Of a stretch of DNA of 64,000 bases, positions 1-12,879 are shown one piece after another. Source of the stretch: Bursaphelenchus xylophilus (Eukaryota > Nematoda > Chromadorea > Rhabditida > Aphelenchoididae); assembly GCA_904066235.2 (NCBI GenBank), contig CAJFCV020000006.1:12710001-12774000 (forward strand), read 5' to 3'. The notes below the pieces were generated by a model, which saw only the letters and a list, made by a program, of their open reading frames with translations, searched no databases and was not told the DNA's origin. The position numbers and the translations under genes are program-made. Numbering within the stretch: the stretch's first letter is position 1; each line of letters opens with the position of its first letter.

Positions 1-110
1 TCCGCCGTTATTTTCCCGACAGACTGATAGATCAATGAGAAAATAGTTGAGTACATGCGGTCGTCTTAGAAAAGAATTTGCAACAGTCAAAAGTAATGAA
101 TAATATTGTA

Positions 111-329
111 CAGTGAGGGACCTGATCCAGTGGCGGAAACCGTACCATTTTGCATCCCGGAAGTGTAAAAAATGTGGCAAAATCCCTTCCTCTCCAACCA
201 AAAAAAACTCCGTTTTGAAGGGCGCGCCATAAGTCGGAGTTTTTTCACTTGGAGAGGGAGATATTTTGCTACATTTTTTGATACTTCGGATACAAAATGG
301 TACGTTTTTTTCCATTGGATCAGGTACTG
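111..329. mobile_element. TA-flanked MITE, copy 1
   Basis: A 219-bp element with terminal inverted repeats: the left end reads CAGTGAGGGACCTGATCCAG and the right end is its inverse (CTGGATCAGGTACTG-like with small differences). Both ends also carry an inverted AACCGTACCATTTTG block. It is flanked by TA on each side (109-110 and 330-331), the signature of Tc1/mariner-type insertion. There is no transposase frame, so it is non-autonomous. The interior (a GGCGCGCC-containing stretch and a CACTTGGAGAGGGAG block) is shared with the copy at 31743-31918. Confidence 0.85.
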
Positions 330-1004
330 TAAAATACATCCCCAACAGTTTTAAAATGATTTCTACAGTCTGTTTTAAGCCGTGGAAAAACAAAAAATTT
401 TGTGACAAGCCGTAAAAGCGGAGATTCTACTTGTAATGGCTCCTGAGAAAACAGTGCAAATTTGTGTCCAGTTATAAGGAGTGGTAATGCTAGCTTGCCC
501 AGAAAATCCGTCGTTGATAACCCTGTGGTTGAACTCGACCACGTCAACGGAATGAGCCCGCCAAGTGATTTGCATATCCGAGAGCAGGAAGAGAAAAGAT
601 TAGTTAAAAAGAGGATCGTTCAGGATTTGCCGCGAACAAAAATAAATCTTTATTGTGAAAACAAAAGGTTTCTAGTTCTCAGAATTCAAATCCTTTTGTT
701 GGCCGTTTTGCCAAATTATACAGCAAAAGCGCAGAGGTATCCATGAAAACACTTTTAGCAAAACAGTTTTTGTTTTCATTCGAACGAGAATAGAAACAAA
801 ACGCATTGGAAGCCGTTCAGAGAATCGGGGAAGAAGTCGCTTCTAGTCGCAAAACTATAATATAATATTTAGTCTTTATGCGGTGTAAATTCTAATATAT
901 GTATTTAGATCTAAAGATAAAAAAAAAAGTTTTTTGCGACATTTGGCATGGTAATTATCATGTTTATTTCTACCGTAGAGGGTTATGTTTCCACAAAAAA
1001 AAAA

Positions 1005-1215
1005 TCAATTTTTCCGCACGAAACTGCCAAAGTTATCTGCAAAGGTTGTTTCGCTGTGACCGTTCTCCGCGGTTCGCGTACTCTGCCGCATCAATCGCCG
1101 GATATTTCGGCTGCTTCCGCACAACGCGCTAAAATTTTCGGGAATTGACACGCGGCCTATGCCCGAATTGTACGCAAAGTTTGAGGACAATATCGGCATC
1201 GCAATTAGAGTGCTT
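1005..1215 (+). repeat. Dispersed repeat family A, partial copy
   Basis: This stretch contains the hallmark GTGACCGTTCTCCGCGG followed by a GCGTACTCTGCCGC block and then a gene-less tail naming the same order of motifs as the copies at 7310-7730 and 29500-29815. No coding function is apparent. Confidence 0.5.
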
Positions 1216-1671
1216 TCTCGGTTGATTTGACTTCTGCAAAGTGCAATTTAAAACTTTCGGAAACGAACCCTTCAGACGTATCCTTGACCATTTCATATTC
1301 ACGTGCTACGGTAGCCGAGGAGACGATTTTAAGTTTGTTCTGCTAATTCGGAACTTCCGGAACGTCACGCGGAAGTCAGTCCAATTAATCACGCCAAAAA
1401 AAGGAGAAAGGAACATATGTCCTTTCGATTATATTACCCGCGGGGGCAAAAGGACAATGAGGACGACGGGTTTTCTTCGCAAATTCGGGAAACGGAATTA
1501 ATTCCATTTCGCCGGTTCGATCCAAATTGCGTCCATGCCCTCCGGGGAAGATTTGAGGCCTAATTGAAGAGGCCTTTCAAGGACTTCTGACATTCCTTGC
1601 GCAATGATACGAAAAGAGATAATGGGATTAGGCGGCAGATTAAGACAATGGCAATGTCAGAGGTTTTTCGA

Positions 1672-2088
1672 TTATTGGAAGAGGAATGAAACAAGAAAAA
1701 TTTGCAAAAAATGAGGAAGAAGTTCGGGTTTTGAAGCATATTCCTTTTCAGGATACTTGGTCATCTCCATCACCCTGCAATAGCATGTTAAACCAAAATA
1801 GTTTTTTTTATTCGCTTTTTGCATTTTGTGTATGAACAGGCCATCGAATACCTCGACTGCCTTTGGCAACGCAAGTCGACCTCTTGCCATATCTTCTTCG
1901 ACCGTCAAAACAACTTTCACAAATGTATTATCCTTTAATTCTAAATAAATTTCTAATGAAGCGCCCCCGCATCCTACAAAAAACAGTTTTTTGGCGTACA
2001 CATGTGAAGAGCCGACCAAATATGCAACTGAAGGTTGGGGTTGCATCTGTCCAAATTTGGGAAGCCTGAACAAACTGTAGGTGCGCAT
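1672..2088 (-). CDS. Possible single-exon protein of unknown function (138 aa)
   Basis: I do not recognise this protein. The minus strand is open for 172 codons to a stop at 1672; the first in-frame ATG is at 2088, giving 138 residues. Upstream of it lies CTGTGCAG, which could be a cis- or trans-splice acceptor, so the true 5' end may differ. Third-position use and composition look coding: a Gly-rich turn (FFVGCGGASLEIYLEL), an acidic segment (TVEEDMARGRLALPKAVEV), and a hydrophobic C-terminus (LPHFLQIFLVSFLF). It sits alone in a repeat-rich region, with no splice-linked exon seen on either side. It could instead be the remnant of a mobile-element or retrocopied gene. It is listed because an open frame this long is unusual for the local base composition, not because of a family match. 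Confidence 0.35.
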   Translation of the reverse strand: MRTYSLFRLPKFGQMQPQPSVAYLVGSSHVYAKKLFFVGCGGASLEIYLELKDNTFVKVVLTVEEDMARGRLALPKAVEVFDGLFIHKMQKANKKNYFGLTCYCRVMEMTKYPEKEYASKPELLPHFLQIFLVSFLFQ

Positions 2089-2849
2089 GACTTTAACATC
2101 ATTTCTTCCTTCAATCGCCGCTGGTGCAATATGTGCTGCACAGTGACGGCGAAAAACCCTCAACCAAAAATGTAGCAAAAAAGAAAGCACTATTTAATAA
2201 AATATAATATCTATTGTTGCCTACATATTAATTTAAGACGGATACTAAGACTACCGCAAGTAAAAAAAAGAACTACAGCACCATATGCCAAACACTCCAT
2301 ACAACTTGCATCGGTATTTATACCACAACTACTACTGTAAAAGTTTCTATTTAGAGCCATGCCTGCCGAAAAGAAAGCATGTCAAAACAGTTGGCCATCA
2401 AAACGGGATAAAACTTTTTTTCTCGGTGCACAATGAATAATTCATTGAACGCCCCTTATTTGGCTTTGTGTCAACAAGGCTGGGAAAATTGAGATCGCAT
2501 AAAAAAACGGCCATGCGGAACCACCCGAAGGCAATGCAGGATGTAGCGAAAAAGAAGATAGATGAATCCAAAGTCTGGGAACCGAAACATGAAATGTTGA
2601 AGAAGCAAAACATACCGCTTGACTCAAGGTTTTCCATTGTCGCAGAGTCTTCGATTCAAAAAAGAGAATAACACAACATTGTCCAATTTGTGCATAGACG
2701 GCGTACTACATAAATTCCCAAACAGTAATCAACAAGGGTTTTCATTTGGGGCCCAGACTGCGCACGTTTTAACTCCCACTTTTTGGCGGCATCCAGGACT
2801 TTCAAAAACGTTAATTTCCTGGCTGTTTTGTAGAAACATTGCAAGCAGT

Positions 2850-3360
2850 GGCAGTACTAGACAAGCCAAAAAATTTTTACATGGTTCCGCACGGCGCGGT
2901 CGACATTGCGAAGTGGCTTTGTGCGGAACAATCAAACGTTTTTTTTGATTGAAGTTTTTGGTTCGCACGGTGCGAAAGCTTTGGAAGCAGTTTAATCATA
3001 AATACGTAAATATTTACAAAACCGACCAGACTCCAACCAACTCTAATGCCATTTTCTCATGAGCTTTTTCGACGTTCCGATTATAACTTGCCCTTGAGGG
3101 ATGGATTGATTTGGCGTGAAAAACAAATAAGTAATGCGCAATTTCTAGCGCTTGCAGAAAAGCTTTTTTTTGCAATTTTGCACTTCAATAATTAGCATCT
3201 TTGCACGGAACAGCTAACACAGTGAAAATTATTATATTATAAAAACGCACTGTGCAGTTATGAACATTTTCAAAAAAGTTAATTTTGCACTCTGCGTGAT
3301 TAGGCGTGCACTTTACTCGCCGCCGTGCAAACATCTCAAAACTTTTTACCACGCCAAGCA
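2850..3360 (+). repeat. Dispersed repeat family B, copy 1
   Basis: This copy carries GCACGGCGCGGTCGACATTGCG, then TACGTAAATATTTACAAA, CATTTTCTCATG and GGCGTGAAAAACAAA blocks in the same order as 10420-10830. It then continues into AAAACGCACTGTGCAGTT. Coding capacity is absent. Flanking sequence 3361-7300 is gene-less and shows only more diverged pieces. Confidence 0.6.
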
Positions 3361-6300
3361 ACTCAAAAATTTTTAAAAATCAATAACCTGCGACTAGTGC
3401 AAAACCTCTCTCCTTACAAAGGAATGTAGAAAACTTAGAGTTTGCTAATCTAAAACCACTAAAAAAAATGCTAAAACATGGAACAACGCTGACTTATGGA
3501 ATAGTGTCTCCAAAGTCCTTATATTATAGTTTTATAAAATTACATCTTGTTGATTGTCCTGGGATAAAGTGCGTGTAATCGAATTTCAAAAGGTTTGAAA
3601 TAATAATTCACTTCCTCACATCGAGCGTAACGGCTTTCGACATGGGGTTTCCGAGAATTTTAATGTAATTATAACCGTCCAAATTTATATTCCACTCGTT
3701 CCGAGAACCTCCAGCTGTCCTTTTGAAAATTTCCTGCCTTAAACTGTAATTTGATGACATAAAAACAAAAAAGTTTCTAACAAACTACACATATAAATAT
3801 GAGGTAACGACACATTCTAACAATAATATTTCGAGGCGAATGAAACACATCAGGGTCGTCTTCGAAACGACGAAATCAGTTAATCTTATTTCGTAATAAG
3901 GAACTATTATTAATTAATTAAAGGTTGCAAAAATTAGAATTTTACTTCCTGCACCTTTTTTGGAAATTCCATGACAGAAATGGAAGTAATATTTAATTTG
4001 AGCTAAAGGTGTAATGTACAACCACAAAAAATCTTTTTCCACAGGGTGGAAAATCGGTTTTTTCGCCGAAAGATGAAGCATCTACGCATTTTATGGAAAG
4101 ACTGGTACTGCCCCCTCCTCTACAGGAATGCTTTGGATGTGGCCATAATTTTTTCCTGTTGCTTTATTGGTACAATAGGCAAAGTAATTTGATGTACACT
4201 TTGTTCCGCAAGCTGTAAAAAAGCGATCAAAAAGTGGCTGTGTGGCCCTTTAGCTCATAAAATTTATATTCCGAAAACATGGATTTGCAATCATTATAAA
4301 CGGCGGAAACATTCAAAAGTCATTCAGGTTCGACAAGCTACATATATATGTATCAGAAAAATCGGCCGCAGGTATGCCGTCCCTCGGGTAAATTTCCTTC
4401 GAAATAGAATGGCTCGTCTCTGATCAACATGACTCATTAAAGGAAAACATCGAAGGAACATCTTGGTCGCCGGCAAGCATGAACTCAACGTTGTTGAAAT
4501 CTCGTACTTCAAAGGAATCACGGTCTGAGTAGCCGTTGTATGCATTTCGTCGCCAGGCACCTTCCCCTTCTTTGCGATAAATACAAATGCATTTTGCGCT
4601 TTGCAAAAGTCAAATACGTGCAACAGGCGGCGAAATCCGAAGGCTTACATGTCTTTATTCACATTTACCGAGGCATCCAATAGATTGAAGAGACCTCTTC
4701 TTTGAAATGCGAATCATTGCCGACCTCGAATAAACTTCAGCTGCGCAGTGTGCCCTGCTACACCTTGAGAGGCCATGTTTATGCAAGAAATTAAGCAAAA
4801 TGCGCAATGCCATGCCCATCTTGCTTACAAAGAGATAATTTTTCCGTGTCATTACAGGGCACATTCTCCCATTCTAGGTTGCAATTCGCTTTTCCTCTAT
4901 CTTCATTTTCATGACGAAACAGACCTCGTTAAACCCGGTCTCTGCAGTTGATCCGCTTGTCGTTAAGCCCTCAGAGCCGGGCCAATTAAAGCATCGTCTT
5001 CTGCCTCGCCTCTGGCGCTTCGATTGAGGAATAAAGACGAAATTCGTGGAACTTGAGAGGCTGTTTACTGGCACGTTCCGTCTTTGTCTCGGAGTTATTG
5101 CAGCGGTGTGTGAATTTTTAAAGATATTTTTTCGGGTTTTGTGGGATTTTTGTCGGAAAAGCTTCATAGCGATTTGCAGAAAGGTCCAAGATTTTTTTGG
5201 CCCAAATTTGGAAAAAACTGCACTCTTTTTTCGAATTTTGGCATCAAAAGTTTAGCGCCTATTTTCACCGTGGATAGCAAAATTTCTCAAAAATCAATTT
5301 TTTCTTGCGACAGAAAATTCCCCTCGCAAAAAAACGCAATTTATCTTATGGATTTTCAATCAAAACAACGTCTTATACGAAGCACGTTTACATAACAAAT
5401 GGCCCAACATCAGACACATTTGTGGCATTTTTTTGATTTCCCATATGGCTGTGAAGCCTCGATATACCTCTTTTAATAGTCATTTTGTTTTCGATGGCTC
5501 GGATTTCGAAGGGCAATAATTCGTTGCGGGCTTTATAGTGTGCTCATCAGACAACCATAGTATTATTTTTATTTTGCTTTTTGATGAAAGCATGGTAATT
5601 GCCGTAGATTCTGCGATCTAATACGTACATATTTACAGGAATCGTGCTCGAAGTGCGACCAGATTTCGATTAAAGTGGTCTCAAGTTGAGATTAATTTAT
5701 TTCAGAATTATGCGCCAGATTCTTCGCTTGCGGTTTGATTATTATACTACCAAACCTCAAGTACAAAAGACAAAAATTTTGCAAATAATTTTTTCGAAAT
5801 ACAACAAAAATATTGTGGTTTATCTTTGAAATGTTTTAAGAATAGTTGTATTTGACTTTCTCGAAACCGCATTATTTATTTTTTACGTCCTTCCTTTCAC
5901 AGTAGTATTCGTCTCCAATTAGTGACCAATGTTCTCTTCGGAATGGGGTTTAAAAATAATTTATAGAATTGAGGAACGATCCTGAAGGTCCAAAAACATG
6001 ATGAGGGTCGGGTTCAAGGAGGGGCTGTCGTTTAATTCCGGGATAAATGTTTATTTGGAAGTGTTTAGAATGGGATTTGATAAACAAGGCCATTCCGGTA
6101 AGATGTGTGGGATGGTCTGTTAAAGGCAGGTTTTGTTGACGGAGACCAATTTCCCAGCTGAAAGTTTGCTGAAAATTTCGCATTGCTAATGAGACGCAGC
6201 TTGGGCGCAGGTCGACTCATAGCGAGGAAAATTCTACGTCTCGAATGTGCAAATTCTTTTAGGCGGGTTTTCCGAGCTGTGCCCGAACATTTTCAGCCAA

Positions 6301-7309
6301 ATTTCATACAGGAAATTGGTCACCGTAGTTCGTTGTACAGAAGTTCCGCTGAATCGAGAAAGGATGTTCGAGTTGAGCTTTTTGGTTCTTGCGTCTTATT
6401 AAGGCCTCTTGCCCATTACGTCAGTCAAGAGAAACGATCTAACGAACTTGGGAACTTAAGGCCCTACGTGCAAACTGCCAGCCGGCTTTTAATCGACAAA
6501 AGACTTCTGTTGGTTACTTTAGCGTTTTCAGTTGAAATTAATGTAAAGAAATCAGGCACTTTGCGGACATTTGACTCAAAGACGGTAATTTTATAAATGG
6601 TATCGGTATAATATCATGAAAGGCAAGAAATTATCTGGCGCATGCGGTGTGTGGATTTTGCAAATCATGTCTCCAAGTTGCTCATGTGATAATTTCACAT
6701 ATCGTACATGCTGTGTGTAGTTCAAAAGAGATATTTTTCCCGGCGGATTTCCGAATTCTTCTGTGTTCACTTGTTTTTTTGTCCTATTCCAGCTCGTCAA
6801 GCGTTTGCCAATTTTAGATTTCAACTATAAATTAGTTGTCAACATCCCCATTCTTTTCTTATTCTGGCATTAATCAAATCGCGTTTGGGTCAGCCAAATT
6901 TTAGTGTTCTTTTTCGAGAGGGGCCTTGACTAAAATTTTTTGAAGTCATAAAAAATATGCCGTGTTTTTTTTATTTACCACACGACTGCTGAGATTGCAA
7001 CAGTATCGAGCATGTATTTAAAAACGCCGCGTTCCGAATCAATTCCTTTTCCGTTCCCATTACGAGCTTGAAGATGTTTTGACCATCCCTCGAGGGGATT
7101 CTAACATGTTCTCGAATGTTGCATATATCAATAGAAAAAATGTTAATGCGGTTTGGGCAACGGAGTCTTGAAGTTATTCGATCTTAAAAGTGGCCTCAAG
7201 GACTTCCGAACAGGCATTTGAATCTACGACTTGGACTGCAATATGTAAAATGATTCGTTGAGATATGGGTGCTCTATGTCAAATGTCTTGTAGGAATTCC
7301 GCTGACAGG
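3361..7309. other. Gene-less A/T-rich stretch
   Basis: No exon with splice signals and coding-like composition was found. A degenerate family A fragment is visible at about 5630-5790 (GTGCTCGAAGTGCGACCAGA followed by ATGCGCCAGATTCTTCGC). Open frames here (for example 6183-6596) lack ATG-plus-splice context and were rejected. Confidence 0.5.
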
Positions 7310-7730
7310 AGAAGTACCCGAAGTGCGATTTTGATGAAACTTGGCACAAGTTTAGATTAATTTTTTTACGACATATGCGAGACTCTTAGCTCGCGCTTTG
7401 CAGAAATAACCGGGTTCTTAGATCGAACGATATTTTTTTTCAAAAATTTCAAATGTAGAGCCTTGAGGTCGAAGGTCAGCATGATTCGGCTTCGTTAAAC
7501 GTTTTATTCCTATATCTTCCGTAGAGAGTATAAAGATCAATTTTTTCCGCTCAAACCTGGCAAATATATTGTCGAAAAGCGTTTTCTCCATGACCGCTCT
7601 CCGCGCATTCTCTAGACAGCAAGGATCGTACGGCGCCAACAAGCTGCTTTCCGAAATTCAAATGTGGGCTATCTTTGAAGTTTGTGCAAAGTTTAAAGAT
7701 ACTCTGAGTGTCGCACTTGGAGTACTACCC
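7310..7730 (+). repeat. Dispersed repeat family A, long copy
   Basis: The ordered blocks are AGGAGAAGTACCCGAAGTGCG, GATTTTGATGAAACTTGGCA, CTTAGCTCGCGCTTTGCAG, TTTTTCCGCTCAAACCTGGC and CATGACCGCTCTCCGCGC. The same order recurs at 29500-29815 and, more diverged, at 12050-12380 and 62080-62430. No open frame spans it. Confidence 0.65.
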
Positions 7731-8193
7731 TTGTGAATAAAGCGAAATTTATCCTCTAATCCTTTGAACACAAACTCTTTGGAACAAAAGTGTTTTTTTG
7801 ACGAGGAGAACGTGTCGTGTTTATTTTTTTTCGCACTCGGTAGACCTCCCTCGACTGACCAATGGCCTCAAGAAAGAAAGCGAAAAAAATCCTCCTCGCA
7901 ATTCTTCGGCACCGCTGACGCGTGAAATTGGGCTTGATAATTGATGCCTTCTGACAAGAGATAATCACAAGGATTCAAGCCAACTCGCGGGCCTCACGCG
8001 ATCCGACAATTGAACATCGTTGAAGACGGAATTTCGCGAAACTTTGGGCTGATTTCGCGGGTTATTTTTGGAGGCAAAAAACATTCAGATGACGTTGGGC
8101 GATGGTGCTACATTAGGCTGGTTTATGAGGGTTGCGAGTTGGCTTAATGGGTTACAATGAGAAAGGCGCCCTAGTATAATATATGGCTGGTTA

Positions 8194-9580
8194 TACACTC
8201 CGTTACGAAAGTATACCTACCCCATGGAAAATTGCAGTATCTAGAGTTTGGTAAGAGATATCAAAAAACTGCTAATGCCATTCGAAAGAGCATGTCTTGA
8301 AACCTATAAACACACGGAATCAGCCAGTGGAAAAAATTTTGATCGGTTTGGCAACCATTTTAACATTTTTTGCCGTTTCAAAAGTATACCTACCCCTGAC
8401 GGTTTTTTGGCCAATCTGGCTCGGATTTTGAATTAACTTGCCCCGATTTCTTTCCATCGTGTACCCTATGGTATTAGGAAGTGTGTTACTTTCATTTCAA
8501 CTGCACTTTACCCACGTAGTGCTTTTGCGAGCCATCTCTGACCTTGTACATGAGGTTAGTCTTAATTTCAAAAAAATCCTACATGAATGTCTTTGTTTCG
8601 CTATAAAAACGACCTAGATAACTCTTTTCGAAAGTAATACGTAAAACAAATCAATACAATATCATGTACAGCCATCTACATAAGAGATAAATTACCGTAT
8701 ACTTTCTACAGTAACATTCACAGACCCTAGAAACACAAAAAATTAGTATCGATTGCAAAATTTTGTCCGGAAAATCAAACTCAGCATATTCGTAAACCTA
8801 TATTTATACTCCACTAGTTTCAGAAGTGTGATATCTGTTGCAGAAACTCGGTTCAAAAATGTATTTGCAAAACCTAGTGTATTTTTGCCTGTTTTTCGAA
8901 GGTTTTTGAAGAACGAACTCTACAGGAGTGGGGCCTGCTCTGTATGGGCGTCTAATGAAAGAGATATGTTTTCTGACATGCTGAGTCTGAATTCGCGTAT
9001 CAAATTTTATGATTTGCGTCCATTCGTCTTGGTATTTTAGAGCCAAAAGTGTTGCGGTAGCTGCTTGTTGTAGATGATATGATGAGAAAATACTTGAAAA
9101 CTTTCAGTAAGCTGTTTTATTTTCTCATAGTGAGCTATATGTGCAAAATGTAACAGGTAATGTGGTTTTTCTGCCAAGAAAGCAGCCTAGTCAAGAAATT
9201 TTTTGAAATCAAGATTAACCTCATGTACAAGGTCAGAAATGGCTCGCAAAAGCACTACGTGGGAAAAGTGCAGTTGAAATGAAAGTAATACACTTCCTAA
9301 TACCATAGGGTACACGATGGAAAGAAATCGGGGCAAGTTAATTCAAAATCCGAGCCAGATTGGCCAAAAAACCGTCAGGGGTAGGTATACTTTTGAAACG
9401 GCAAAAAATATTAAAATGGTTGCCAAACCGATCAAAATTTTTTCCACTGGCTGATTCCGTGTGTTTATAGGTTTCAAGACACGCTCTTTCGAATGGCATT
9501 AGCAGTGTTTTGATATCTCTGACCAAACTCTAGATACTGCAATTTTCCATGGGGTAGGTATACTTTCGTAACGGAGTGTA
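8194..9580. mobile_element. Tc1/mariner-type element with 390-bp inverted arms, non-autonomous
   Basis: The outer ends are TACACTCCGTTACGAAAGTA at 8194 and its exact inverse at 9580. The inverted arms run to about 8580 and from about 9195, differ at only a few bases, and enclose about 610 bp of unique sequence. A TA at each tip is consistent with TA target duplication. The arms each contain the same 62-codon open frame (8248-8436 plus, 9338-9526 minus) because they are mirror copies; that frame is not a gene. No transposase motif was recognised in the centre. Confidence 0.85.
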
Positions 9581-10419
9581 CATGGTAGATATTGTAGGAA
9601 CATTCATTAGAGGTACAAGTGCGTTGAAGGCGAGGTTTGTGCAAATGCCACTTGTTTTTGATGATAGATTTACCTGAAGCGTCACTTTTTCGAGTTTTTT
9701 TGACGATTATGGGGCCTATTAATGGCTAATCTTTGGATTTCCCGTTCTTGGGAGGTCTTGGAAATAGGATTTCCGGGTTTAAAAAATAATCTAAAAAACA
9801 GAATCAAGTGTGCTCATTTTGGGTTTGGGTCTTAATGTAGATTGTGTTCAACACTTTGAAGCTGTGGTGTGAAACGAGGTTTAAACCTTTTCGTTTCCGT
9901 TGTATTTGGATCATGTTACAAGGAAAAACATTTCGTGACTTGGAGCATTAAGATGTATATATATAAGTGGGCGAATTAACCTTCCTTCTGGCTGATTACT
10001 AACACTTTCACGAGAAAGTCGAGGTCAGATTCTTGGTTCCCAATGTCCAGGGGATATGCTCAATGTACGGCGATTACGTTTTAATAAACTTTGGGCTAAA
10101 TTTGGACTTCACAAATTAATGCGCGATTTTGCAACGTTCCTACAAAACCCCTATTTTTTCTTACGACATTGGAAGAGATATGACCGGAAAGCACTTCTCC
10201 TCTGATCAATTTTTACTTCCTCTTTCGTCGGTAGAACTCCTCAGCGGCGTCTACAAAACGCGATGTAATTCTTCGGGGAATCGGCCTGAGTACATGCTGT
10301 GGACAAAGCTAGCAAAATTTTGAGCGTCGCACTTCCCCAAGCTTAATGGGACGAAGCTTAATGAGAAGCTTGGGAAGTACAAGATTCAAAGGTTCTGGCT
10401 TCGTCTTCAGTTACTATGC
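9581..10419. other. Gene-less interval
   Basis: No supported gene. A weak family A-like fragment (GAAGAGATATGACCGGAAAGC near 10170) is the only recognisable feature. Confidence 0.4.
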
Positions 10420-10830
10420 GGGCCAAAAAGTCTTGGCATGTTTTCGCACGGTGCGGTCGCGAAGGTTTTGCTCGACGAACCATCACCACAGTGCGAGTGA
10501 AAAACGAACTGTGCAGTTTTAAACCTTATCAAAAAATTTACTTCGCGCTGTTTTCGTGCGATGGCAAGGCTTTTTTGGATCGCCCAGTACACCGCTTTTC
10601 TTTCTCGCTCTTCGCACTGTATCTGCGGGCTTTGGAAGCAGTTCAGCCATAACTACGTAAATATTTACAAAAACCGACTAGACTCCAAATAACTATAACG
10701 CCATTTTCTCATGGGCTTCTGCGATTATGAATTGCCCTTGGGGATGGATCGATCTGGCGTGAAAAACAAAAAAGTAATGCGCATTTTCTGGCGCATTATC
10801 GCAGCAAACGCTTCGTAGAAACTTTGCTCT
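10420..10830 (+). repeat. Dispersed repeat family B, copy 2
   Basis: It begins with TTTTCGCACGGTGCGGTCGCG, then GTGCGAGTGAAAAACGAACTG, then the block from GGCTTTGGAAGCAGTTCAGC through TACGTAAATATTTACAAA to GGCGTGAAAAACAAAAAAGT. The last 190 bp align closely with 2960-3150. A third, partial copy is at 21480-21720. Confidence 0.65.
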
Positions 10831-12049
10831 TTTATAATTTTTTTTATGTTAAAATCAACCTACGGCTCAATTTTTGAGTCTACTTTATATATTCAAGCAC
10901 GTATGATTAATCTACATACTCAGCTGTCAACTTATTACAATTAATTCGTGAGACAAAATGTAAGGTCACAGGTCTTCATACAAAGTAATCTTTGGACAGA
11001 AGGAGTTATGATGACTTCCAAAATTGTTACGACACTGAAACTGCTTTTTTCCCAAGAATTAACAGCTTGCGTTTTGTAAAAATAAAAAATTCGTTTATGC
11101 CATCATTACCGAAATGAGTGTAATACTCACTGGCACAACCTTTTCGTTAAGGTCAATCGAATATTCATGCGTTCTAAGTCCACGGAGTAATCTCTAATTT
11201 TATTGAAAGTCCAAAAACCCTTGGCCGTTGCAGAAAATGCCAACTTGTTTTGTTTATCCTCATTAGAAACAGCTGAAAGTTTGGGGAAACGTTATAGGAA
11301 ATATTTGATTAACCGCAATGCGTATGCATTCATTATTTCGGCCGTTTTTGCGCTTCTCCGTGACAGTGTTGGCAACTCTTCCAGTCTACTTAAGGTGGCG
11401 TTTACTTAAAATTAGGAGATAAGTTGAAGCAGAAATATTCAGCGGCCCGTTTAACGAGAGGGCATGCGTATAATCAGGGGGGTTGGCCAGACGGAACACC
11501 ATTTTCACCCCGTAAATTTTTTGCATCAGCGCAAAAAATACCCGGGGACAGCCGCACTAGTTGTACTTTCTTTGCGAGCTGACTTGTGTCCATTTCTATC
11601 TTCCTACATCACAGACCGGTATGTCTTTCCCAACAAAACTTATTCGACCCCTATTTTTTTGTTAAACGCTAGTGCTAGCCATCGACAATATCCTTCACTG
11701 CATGTTTATTCGGTTGTTAATTATAACTTCTTTGCTCCCAATTATTTTTTTCGCCGCTATGTTTTTATGTTCATTATTCACAGATAGAAAAAAAAATTTG
11801 AGATATTTTTGCGTCGTGACCAAAAAATGATGCTACAGACTTGGGATGTGATGCTCGGGTTTCCTTTTGCACATTTTTCACGAATTCAATAACTTTCAAA
11901 GACAAAAAACCACACACAACGAATTTGGGATGGGGTTTTTTAAAGCTGAGGATGGAAATTATATTCGCTCGAGCCGACTTTTTGCAGCGAACTCGATGAG
12001 GCTTATTTTGGATTTTGGAACTTTATTTTTGGCAAATTAATTGCAGGGA

Positions 12050-12380
12050 TAAAGGCCAAAAAAGCTATTTTTTGCTGATAAACTTACAAAGGAAGGCGTC
12101 GGAGTGCAACGCTCAGATTATTGAAACTTGATGTGAACCCTGACCATATTTCTTTAGGATTAGGACGTATGCAACATTCCCAACTTGCAAAAACAACAGA
12201 GATGTTCTTCGAAGTTGTTAAAAATTCAACGCATAGCATGCATGATGGGGTTTTTGGAGAGTGACGTTTCCCCCAAAAAATCATTATTTTCCGCGTTAAA
12301 TTAGAAAATTACAAGCCAGAGATGTACGGCCCAAAACTGTTTTTTTCCATGATCGTTCTCCGCCTTTGGCGCGCTCCCTC
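12050..12380 (+). repeat. Dispersed repeat family A, diverged copy
   Basis: It shows the GTCGGAGTGCAACGCTCAGA opening, the TTGAAACTTGATG block, and the closing CATGATCGTTCTCCGCC followed by GCGCGCTCCCTCG. Confidence 0.5.
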
Positions 12381-12779
12381 GTTAGCCGAAATCGTTGAAT
12401 ATCTCCTATGGAACGTATAATATATATTGTCAAGTGTTGAAACCGAAAATCCCGTTCCACCCACACCTGCAATTTGAAATTTCAAAACCCTTAGTGAGTC
12501 ATTTTATACGACTACTGTCTACGCCACTCTCTCCTCCACTTTTATTTCCTTTCTCGAATATCCATAAATCCATCGTGTTTAGTGAACTTTTAACGGACGC
12601 CAAGCGAAGGAACGGCTTGGGTAAATCTACATTTTACGCATTTCCGGCATTTTTTTTCATTTTTCGTAATCTTAGAAGTTGGTCGTTGCTCAGCTTGTTT
12701 GGCATTTTGTTAGACAAACCTCCCACAGTGCAAATCAAATTACAAAATTTTTTGTAGTGAGCTTTAGCAAAAGATTTAG

Positions 12780-12879
12780 TGTCCCCACTGCCAATGGCGA
12801 TTTAAGCCAACGAAATCTTCAAAGGAACGGCGTGTATTCTTCGGTCTGCTTCCAGTCGTTCAAATCGCGCTTTGAAAAG
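12780..12879 (+). CDS. Orphan exon candidate, unknown product
   Basis: A 100-bp segment is preceded by AAAAGATTTAG and followed by a GTAACC donor. It reads open as 33 codons after one completing base, with a coding-like mix (TANGDLSQRNLQRNG then SVCFQSFKSRFEK). No neighbouring exon that joins it in phase was found on this strand, so it may belong to a gene with long repeat-filled introns, or be chance. Confidence 0.22.

Noticed and set aside
1505..1540. GGTTCGATCC resembling a tRNA T-loop
   Set aside because: No acceptor stem, D-arm or anticodon arm can be formed around it.
6183..6596. 137-codon plus-strand frame
   Set aside because: It lies in repeat-like DNA, with no splice signals, no domain, and no coding-like neighbours.
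8248..8436. 62-codon frame duplicated on the other strand at 9338-9526
   Set aside because: It is the inverted arms of one transposable element, not two genes.
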